The notes beneath the pieces are model-generated. The model saw only the letters and a program-made list of their open reading frames with translations. It was not told where the DNA came from and searched no databases. From positions 50,740 through 114,739 of the forward strand of contig LGRX02035296.1 of NCBI GenBank assembly GCA_001247695.2: a DNA stretch of 64,000 nucleotides, read 5' to 3'. The stretch's first letter is position 1. Every line of letters begins with the position of its first letter. This document shows, piece by piece, positions 57,815 to 64,000 of this stretch. The DNA is from Cymbomonas tetramitiformis. Lineage: Eukaryota; Chlorophyta; Pyramimonadophyceae; Pyramimonadales; Pyramimonadaceae. Made by a program: the position numbers and the translations under genes.

Positions 57815-58110
57815 CACAGCCCCCCCCAGCCGGCCTGTCCACTGGGGGGAGAGATGGCCCCGCCATCTGGCAGCGCTAGCTGCCGGGGGGGGCGCGAACT
57901 CGGCTCCCGATTCGCGCCCCCTGCAGATCGTTAGATCTGCAGGGCCTGATCGCCAGGAGGCTCCCTGATCGTTAGATCTAGGGACCCAGGGACCCTGCTC
58001 AGGCCCGATCGGGCCGCTAGGCCCGATCAGCACACAGCCGAGGCATCGGTTGTGAGAGAGTTGCATAAACTGACTGTAACATCGTTACAGCCAGTTTTCT
58101 CACTTCACGC
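57815..58110 (+). repeat. Hairpin-rich leader of the DIRS-like element
   Basis: A series of inverted repeats: GGGGCGCGAA with TTCGCGCCCC, CTGCAGATC with GATCTGCAG, repeated CTGATCG with GTTAGATCT, GGCCCGATC twice, and CTGTAAC with GTTACAG. It likely belongs to the left terminal repeat or leader of the element. The left end is uncertain. Confidence 0.5.
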
Positions 58111-58193
58111 CCTCAGGTGCATAGCACCGTTCAGCTTTTTCTTCCAGCTTTAGTTGCTGAAGTGAGAACGTTTCCGCGCAATTTTTGAGAAAT

Positions 58194-60049
58194 ATGGCCG
58201 CTCCAATCCCTGCTCCTACTCCTGAGGAAGTGCGCGCGGCTTACACAGCGCCTCGAGTGCTTCCGGCGATTACGGCGGCAGCAGCCTTTTTCGACACGGT
58301 TGCTACTGCCAGGATCGGTCGTGCGAAATTTTTGGAGGTTTCTGAACAGTTAATTTTGCGTCTTCAGCCCGTTGGGCCGGCCATTTCCGTACGTATTCCG
58401 CCGCCAGAGATTCCTCACCTTGCCAGGTTGCAGTTGGCGGGTATTTTGCTCCAAGATGGCACGACTCAGTCCGGATTCAGGCTGCCAGTAGATTGGGAGA
58501 CGGGCGCTGGTTTAGCCATTTGGCGTAACGTCCGAGAGCAATCGATTCAACGCTGGAAACATGCTGGATCTTTCTTGCAGTCACTGCGCGTTTTTGCGGC
58601 ATCGCAAGTTCCAGTCGCGGGAGCTCCGGGAGGTGTACTGCCGATTCCGGGGGCCCTTGGTTTGGGCGCGGCTCCGGGTGCGCTGGGCGCAGCGATTAAC
58701 CCTGTTTTACAGCTTTTGCAGACTCAGCTACAAAAACAGGCAGAAGATCATGCAGCGGCACTTGCCGCGATGCAGGCTCAAATTACAGCGCAAGCCACGG
58801 CACATGCGGCTGCGTTAGCAGCCGCTCCAGTTGGTTTGCAAATAGCAGCGGTGGACCCTGCTATTCAGCTTCTTTTGGACGAACTTGCGCAGGCACCGCA
58901 CGTTACGGAGAAATGGTCTCTCCAAACTTTGGACGTGCTCGCGGAGGTTTTGTTGGTCCATGCTCGCCGGCTTTCAGCAGTGATCGTTGCCACGGGTTCC
59001 ACCCGGTTTGGGGCGGACCCATTTGACACTGTTCGTCCGGCGAAAATGCCGCTGCTCCTGCATTTTTGCAGGGAACTTTTGGCCGAGGATCCGGACACCT
59101 TGGTGGGTCCGCGGGCGACAATGGAGCTGTTACAAGCTCGCGTCTTCTTGTTGAAGAAGACACTGATTGGATGGCAGGAGTTTGTCTCGCTGGTGGACCC
59201 TGCTTTCGTGACAACTGATTTTCAGGCTCTTGGGGGGGCGCGGACTGCTGCTCCGTTGCCCGAGAGGGCGATGCCGGCCGTGGGAGCTCAGATGATTGTC
59301 CCGAAGACGCCGGCGAAAGCAGAGTTATACCGCCAGCGCGAGTCTGACATCGAGGCTGCGGTTCGAGGCGACCCAGTCTCTGAGGAGGCTGCCCAATTTT
59401 CAGGTGGCTCCCTGTTAACCCGTTTGGCCCCTGTTGTCCCTTTGGGGGGCCTACACAAGGGGGTGGACTTGCGCGTTCGTCCGCTTCGTACCTTTGCGGA
59501 GGACGAGGAACCGCGCTGGAGTTGGGCCTCGACGGCAAGTCGCGGCTTCATCTCAAGACCAAGTGCAAGACCATCGAAGAGTGGGAGCAGGCGTTTTTGC
59601 GCATCGCGGTGGAGTGCCCCTCTAAGGAGCAAGGAAGGGTGCTCCTCTCCTTCCATTCTTGGTTTAAACTGCGTGTTTCGCAGTTTGGATTCACTGTCAT
59701 GTTGGAGTTTTACGACTTCTTGATGAAGCTCGTTACTGACAACAGGGCGGACATGTCCGAGCACCGTGTGAATACGGTGTGGCAGGAATTCCAGCTACTG
59801 AAGTCTCGGGAGGGGACGGACATTTACACCCCGACATCGCGGGCGTCCCCAAACCCAAAGTCCCCGAAGGCGCCTCGGCTGGACTCGACTCCAACGAAGC
59901 CAGCAGCGCTCAAGCCCAAGACTTTCAAGGGCGAGCACTGCTGGAACTTCAACAAAACCAAGGGGTGTTCTACTCCTGACTGCCCCCGCCCCCACGTTTG
60001 CTCGAAGTGTGGGGGCAAGCACGCCCAACAGGCGTGCACGGTTAAGTGA
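58194..60049 (+). CDS. gag: DIRS gag with CCHC knuckle, one frame change
   Basis: The ATG at 58,194 (MAAPIPAPTPEEVRAAY) follows the hairpin leader. The first frame runs to about 59,510 with Ala-rich helices, including a coiled coil of QAEDHAAALAAMQAQ type. A -1 change near 59,510 then gives KTIEEWEQAFLRIAVE and FHSWFKLRVSQFG, which resemble a DIRS gag core. It ends with a Cys/His-rich part, HCWNFNKTKGC, then CSKCGGKHAQQAC. It stops at TGA (60,047-60,049) with the next frame in phase. Confidence 0.65.
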
Positions 60050-62668
60050 GATGGCAGCCTGCCACCCGAGATTGCTGTGGCTCGGGTGGTGAAGGCACAT
60101 GACAGCAAAGGGAGTGCCGCATGGGCGGGAGAGGTAGGCACTGAGGTGCTAGTGGTGGACCGCGGTTGTCGCGGGGATGGTACTTTGGCACGAGGGGCAC
60201 TTGTGCCCGCATGCAGAAGGCCTTCTCCCCGTAGGCAGCCGCAGGTGAGCCCTCCGAGGAGGAGTTCACATGATGACATTCCGGCCAAAGTGGCACGGCG
60301 AGCTTCTCCGGGGAGAGTTGCTCTACCCGCCGACGTTGCGGGCGTGATGCCGTTGCCGACGGCGACCCATTCCTTCTCAAAGGTGTGGGATGAAGCCGGC
60401 CAACCTTGCCATGAGTCTTCCTTTGTCGCAGGGGAGGTAGACATTGGGCCGATGCCCGCTCCCGTCACGGCTTCCAAGCTTTGGCCACCTCTGCTGAGGA
60501 AGCTGTGGCAGGACACTACCACCGTGTCACTCGCAGCTGCAGGTACATCGGTGACTCAGTGGCAGGAGTTCATCTCGGAGCTACGGGATGCGGGAGCTTC
60601 GGTGCCGAACATGACAGCCAACGCCTGCAGGATGGCGGCTGCCTTTAAGACGGACCCCGACAAGGTCTTTCTAGTACGAGGTGCAGCTTGCGGGGTTGGA
60701 TTCCCCTTCAAGTCGGTTCCGGAGGACACCTTTTACACGGTGGAGAACTACGTGCCCGCTGAGCATTGGGAGGCCATGGACAAGGAGATTCGCAAGGAGA
60801 GGTCCGCGGGCAACGTCGTGATGGTCAAGATGGAGTGGAGCATTCAGGGCATCTCCGCTGTGGGCGTGGTCGCCAAGGAGCGGAAGGGCGTCATCAAGTT
60901 CAGACCGGTGTGGGATTACTCCCGACCCGAGGATGTGGGAGTGAACTCGAGGATTGACTTGGAGAAGGAGAAGTTCTCTTCCATCAAGGATGCCTACGCC
61001 CTGTTGCGCCCAGGCCTGTGGATGGCCAAGCTCGATCTCACCGCGGCCTACCGCTCCGTCCCAGTGGCGGCCATGTACTGGATTGCCCACGTCTTCGAGT
61101 GGGATGAGGAGGTGCTGGCGGACACCAGAGCGCCCTTCGGCAACTCCGCCATGCCGGGCATCTTCATGAGGTTTACCCGGGGGATTGTGCGGTGGATGAA
61201 GGCACAGGGTGCCTCGATTGTGGGGTACTTAGATGACTTCCTGTTGATTGGTAGCAAAAAGGTCGTTTCTGAGTTTCTGTTGCTCCTCAGAGAGTTCGTA
61301 ACCTTCCTGGGCTTCGAGGTCAACGATGACAAGTGTGAGGGGCCATTCCAGGCCATGGAGTTCCTGGGCATTCTGCTCTCCACCGAGGGCAACCAGTGCA
61401 CAGCCAGCATCTCCGAGGACCGCATTCTGGTGGTACAGCAGAAGATTGCTGACATCCGCAGGCTGGGGGCTCTTGCGGGCTCCCAGGTGCCCCGCACACT
61501 CATGGAGGGGCTGCTTGGGCTCCTGGCCTTCTGCGGGCAGGTGGTGTACGGACTCTCCCTTTACACCCGCTACGCCCACGCCCTCCTGGCCCAGGCCAGG
61601 GGGAGGTACCTTCGCCTGACGGACAAGGTCGTACAGGACCTGAAGGTGATCGTCACGGTCATCCGCCTGTACAACGGACGCAAGGTCCGTTTGGACCGGG
61701 TGGAGATCAAGTGGGAGTGGTTCTCCTCCGATGCATCCACGGGTAAGGGCATGGGCGCGGTGCTGGACCGCAGGTGGTTCGCGGTGACGTGGGCTTGGCT
61801 GATCTGCCAGCCCCAGGAGCCCTACTTCCCGTTCAGGCCGGACTGCCCGGAGAGCTACGACATCGGCTACCTCGAGCTCTTCACCGTCTTCTGGGCCGTT
61901 GTGCTGTGGGGCAAGTACATCACGGGCAAGACCGTGGTGATCCGCATCGACAACAACTGCGTCATCGGCCAGGTGGAGAAGTGGTGGGGGCCGGCGGCCT
62001 ACATTCCTCTGCTCCGCCAGCTCTTCTACGTGTGTGTTCAGCATGACGTCCGCCTTCGCCCCGTGTACATTTCCTCGGAGGACAACATCTACGCGGACCT
62101 CCTCTCCCGTGATCGGGTTGAGGACTTTCGGGCGAGGTTCGAGGCGGACAAGCAGCGGCTGGTGTGGATCGAGGACCGTGACGACTGGATGCTCATTCCC
62201 ACCCTCTGGCACCCGCTGGATGTGCAGCTGGGGCCCTTCACGGTGGACTGCTGCGTCTCGGAGAACGGGGCCAACTCTTTCTGCAGAGTGGGCTGGACCA
62301 AGGAGGACGACGCACGGATCATGGACTTCTCCGGCCACAACGCCTGGGGCAACCTGCCGTTCTCCGACTTCATCGACATCGTGCGCAACTTCCTCCGTTG
62401 CAAACGGAGGGCGCAGCGGGGCACTTCCGCCACCTTCCTGGTCCCGTGGTGGCCCGGAAACCCGGGCTTCGAGCTGGTGGTGTCCCTGCCAGGAGTGTTC
62501 AGGATTGTGCGCCGATGGGAGCGCAACAGCGCCCTGTTCACTGCCCCCTCACCTGAAGGCGGGGGTCGCACCTTCTGGGGCACCACTGACTGGCCTGTCA
62601 TTGTGGTGCATTGCCCCCCCTGTGAGGTGAGCTGGACTGACACCGAGCTCACGGGGGTCACGGGGTGA
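60050..62668 (+). CDS. pol: DIRS reverse transcriptase, RNase H and Dam-like domain
   Basis: The region follows gag in the same frame after a TGA; the GTG at 60,077 is not a likely start. Counting from there: RT motifs are KFRPVWDYSRP, AKLDLTAAYRSVPV and GYLDDFLLIGS near 384 (catalytic YLDD). RNase H begins near 549 (FSSDASTGKG) with RIDNNCVIGQVEKW and SSEDNIYADLLSRD. A Dam-like domain follows near 718 (GPFTVDCCVSENGANSF) with WGNLPFS near 756, in the place of NPPY. Such a methyltransferase-like domain after RNase H is a known feature of DIRS elements; the altered motif suggests loss of activity. It ends in TGA, with the recombinase in phase. Confidence 0.85.
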   Translation, partial: DGSLPPEIAVARVVKAHDSKGSAAWAGEVGTEVLVVDRGCRGDGTLARGALVPACRRPSPRRQPQVSPPRRSSHDDIPAKVARRASPGRVALPADVAGVMPLPTATHSFSKVWDEAGQPCHESSFVAGEVDIGPMPAPVTASKLWPPLLRKLWQDTTTVSLAAAGTSVTQWQEFISELRDAGASVPNMTANACRMAAAFKTDPDKVFLVRGAACGVGFPFKSVPEDTFYTVENYVPAEHWEAMDKEIRKERSAGNVVMVKMEWSIQGISAVGVVAKERKGVIKFRPVWDYSRPEDVGVNSRIDLEKEKFSSIKDAYALLRPGLWMAKLDLTAAYRSVPVAAMYWIAHVFEWDEEVLADTRAPFGNSAMPGIFMRFTRGIVRWMKAQGASIVGYLDDFLLIGSKKVVSEFLLLLREFVTFLGFEVNDDKCEGPFQAMEFLGILLSTEGNQCTASISEDRILVVQQKIADIRRLGALAGSQVPRTLMEGLLGLLAFCGQVVYGLSLYTRYAHALLAQARGRYLRLTDKVVQDLKVIVTVIRLYNGRKVRLDRVEIKWEWFSSDASTGKGMGAVLDRRWFAVTWAWLICQPQEPYFPFRPDCPESYDIGYLELFTVFWAVVLWGKYITGKTVVIRIDNNCVIGQVEKWWGPAAYIPLLRQLFYVCVQHDVRLRPVYISSEDNIYADLLSRDRVEDFRARFEADKQRLVWIEDRDDWMLIPTLWHPLDVQLGPFTVDCCVSENGANSFCRVGWTKEDDARIMDFSGHNAWGNLPFSDFIDIVRNFLRCKRRAQRGTSATFLVPWWPGNPGFELVVSLPGVFRIVRRWERNSALFTAPSPEGGGRTFWGTTDWPVIVVHCPPCEVSWTDTELTGVTG

Positions 62669-63703
62669 GCAGAGGTCTTCCTCGACACCCTGCGGGCCCG
62701 TACTGTCACCCTGCAGTCGGAGTGCTTCGCCCTCAACACCCAGACAGCCTACTCCACCGGTGTGAGGAGCTGGGTGTCATTCTGCATCTCAGGCAGGGCC
62801 AGAGGCTTCTTGGACAAGATGCTGCCAGCGGAGGATGCGGTGCTGGCAGATTGGGTGGCGTACATGGTCACCGAGCGGGCGGTGAAGCCCGACACGGCCA
62901 AGAAGTACACTTCGGGGGTGCGAGCACTCCACGTGCAGCTCGGCTTCGAGTGGGTCCCGGTGCGGCAGAGGTGGGCGGTGCATGCCGTCCTGCAGGGCTG
63001 TGGGCGACGGTGGGACACGCCGTCCAAGCAGGTGATGCCGATGGGGTTCGAGGAGCTTCTCCTCATCGCGGGGGTGCTCAACCCCCACAACTTCAACGAG
63101 AATGTGGTCTTTGCAGCCATGGACACTTGCTTCTTCTGTTTCTTCAGAAAGGACAACGTGTCCGTCGAGAAGGCGGAGGCGTGGAACCCGCGAGGGCACT
63201 TAGTGCGGTCGGACGTGACCTTCCCCGACGGCGCCTCAGCCGACATCAGAGTGAGGCACTCGAAGACCATTCAGGCGGGCGAGCGCTACCACCACGTGCA
63301 GATGCGCCACGTGCCGGGCTCCCCTCTCTGCCCGGTGACCTCGCTCCAGCGGGTCATGGAGGGCCCGGGGCTCGGGGAGGACGGCCCCCTCTTCTGCATC
63401 GAGGACGCAAAGGGCCGCCTCAAGCCCCTCACCCACTCCTTCTTTGTGAGCACCTTCCGCAAGCTGGCGGAGCGGGCGGGCCTGGACCCGAAGGCCTACT
63501 CGGGGCACTCCTTCAGGCGGGGCGGGGCGACGGCAGCCTCCGGGCTGGCGGTGCCGGGCCACCTTATCCAGGCCCACGGTGACTGGGCCTCGGACTGCTA
63601 CAAGCTGTACATCGACCTCGGCCGGGAGCAGCAGCTGCTCCTCCCCTCAGCGATGGCCGAGGGCGCCGCTGCGGCCACCGCAGCACACCGAGCTGGCCGC
63701 TAG
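62669..63703 (+). CDS. DIRS tyrosine recombinase
   Basis: It begins in frame directly after TGA (EVFLDTLRARTVTLQS). The N-terminal SAM-like part contains TAYSTGVRSWVSFC and VTERAVKPDTAKKYTSG. The catalytic part has the first Arg near FCFFRKDN, the HSFRRGGAT box (HxxR) and the nucleophile in DCYKLYIDL, followed by a short Ala-rich tail. This is the enzyme that integrates the circular DNA copy of DIRS elements without a target duplication. It is intact in this copy. Confidence 0.88.
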   Translation, partial: AEVFLDTLRARTVTLQSECFALNTQTAYSTGVRSWVSFCISGRARGFLDKMLPAEDAVLADWVAYMVTERAVKPDTAKKYTSGVRALHVQLGFEWVPVRQRWAVHAVLQGCGRRWDTPSKQVMPMGFEELLLIAGVLNPHNFNENVVFAAMDTCFFCFFRKDNVSVEKAEAWNPRGHLVRSDVTFPDGASADIRVRHSKTIQAGERYHHVQMRHVPGSPLCPVTSLQRVMEGPGLGEDGPLFCIEDAKGRLKPLTHSFFVSTFRKLAERAGLDPKAYSGHSFRRGGATAASGLAVPGHLIQAHGDWASDCYKLYIDLGREQQLLLPSAMAEGAAAATAAHRAGR

Positions 63704-64000
63704 GCCTCCACGTGCGTGCTCCACCCGTGGCCCTCTCTTGCTCTAGTGTGCTTGCCGAGGGGTTGGGTGTGCTGTCTCAGTGCTGCAGTGTTTCCCTAGG
63801 GCAGGGCCTAGCCGTTAGGCTAGACAGGCGACGGCGCGTTAGTGCTAGTCTGTGTTGCCCCCCTTGATTGACCTGGTCCGTAGGTGTTCATCAAGGCCTG
63901 TGTGGCCACCGTTAGGGGCCAGCCCGAGTTGGGTGTGTGGAAGCTTCGGGCTCAGCTGGACCACTTGATTGACCCGGTCCGTAGGTGCTCATCAAGACCA
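63704..64000 (+). repeat. Right-end repeats of DIRS-like element (incomplete)
   Basis: A 35-bp unit, CTTGATTGACC then GGTCCGTAGGTG then TCATCAAG, occurs at 63,864 and again at 63,966, 102 bp apart, with few differences. Its outer ends (CTTGAT and ATCAAG) are inverted. DIRS elements carry terminal repeats and an internal complementary region after the recombinase gene, and this is probably part of that. Confidence 0.6.

Larger units (their letters stand above)
57815..64000 (+). mobile_element. DIRS-like retrotransposon (gag, RT/RNase H/Dam-like, tyrosine recombinase), right end cut
   Basis: Gag, then a reverse transcriptase of the YLDD type, RNase H, a Dam-like domain and a tyrosine recombinase occur in this order on one strand. 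No integrase or aspartic protease is present. This is the DIRS plan. From 59,522 to 63,703 everything is in one frame broken only by two TGA codons (60,047 and 62,666). Upstream gag is in a -1 frame. The right end carries repeats and leaves the window. Confidence 0.85.

Noticed and set aside
62665..63582. Long plus-strand frame rich in Arg, Gly and Ala
   Set aside because: It overlaps the tyrosine recombinase in another phase and is a GC-rich shadow.

Overview
The window looks like nuclear DNA from a eukaryote, most likely a green alga. The signs are AT-rich spacers with microsatellites, telomere-like TTTAGGG/TTAGGG motifs in an LTR, one small mitochondrial-type protein gene, and very dense retrotransposons of Ty1/copia, Ty3/gypsy, DIRS and LINE type. 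The lineage is inferred from general character and is not proven. No bacterial operon, rRNA gene or CRISPR array is visible.

Layout. 1-1310: a LINE reverse-transcriptase relic on the minus strand, cut at one end by a hairpin-bearing element that continues past the window edge. 1318-9540: a decayed minus-strand Ty3/gypsy element (gag, protease, a long unknown region, a hydrophobic region, truncated RT), followed by a repeat-rich leader to about 10,350. 11,487-13,539: a complete small LTR element (TSD GGGCG). 15,486-19,990: an old gypsy relic holding a TIR element (15,677-16,760, TSD TCACAG) and a complete non-autonomous LTR element (16,781-18,745, TSD CAACG). 22,873-23,127: the only convincing host gene, a COX7C-like subunit. 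24,397-34,497: a complete Ty1/copia element (TSD ATCAT) whose reading frame is split by an antisense gag-bearing LTR element (25,931-29,268, TSD CTCTA). 35,135-38,145: a gag-only LTR element split by a TIR element. 38,146-39,966: a mosaic with a mariner-like MITE and a 328-bp palindrome with a tRNA-like sequence. 40,114-55,357: a second copy of the gag-only element, split by a complete 13.8-kb Ty3/gypsy element (41,479-55,245, TSD AAAGT). 57,800-64,000: a DIRS-like element (gag, RT/RNase H/Dam-like, tyrosine recombinase) running off the window.

How the parts fit. The gypsy element at 41,479-55,245 encodes gag, protease, RT, RNase H, integrase and a chromodomain. It also carries two methyltransferase-like domains: a Dam-like domain after RNase H and a DNA C5-cytosine methyltransferase domain at the integrase C-terminus. 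The copia element has protease, integrase, RT and RNase H but no recognisable gag, whereas neighbouring LTR elements carry gag and no pol. Several of these share a hairpin-plus-purine tract before the 3' LTR and a GGTTAY primer site after the 5' LTR. This suggests a split gag/pol partnership. The nested gag element has more diverged LTRs than the copia element that hosts it, so the pair may have moved as one composite. Most start codons and frame junctions here are interpretations, because many copies carry frameshifts or in-frame stops.
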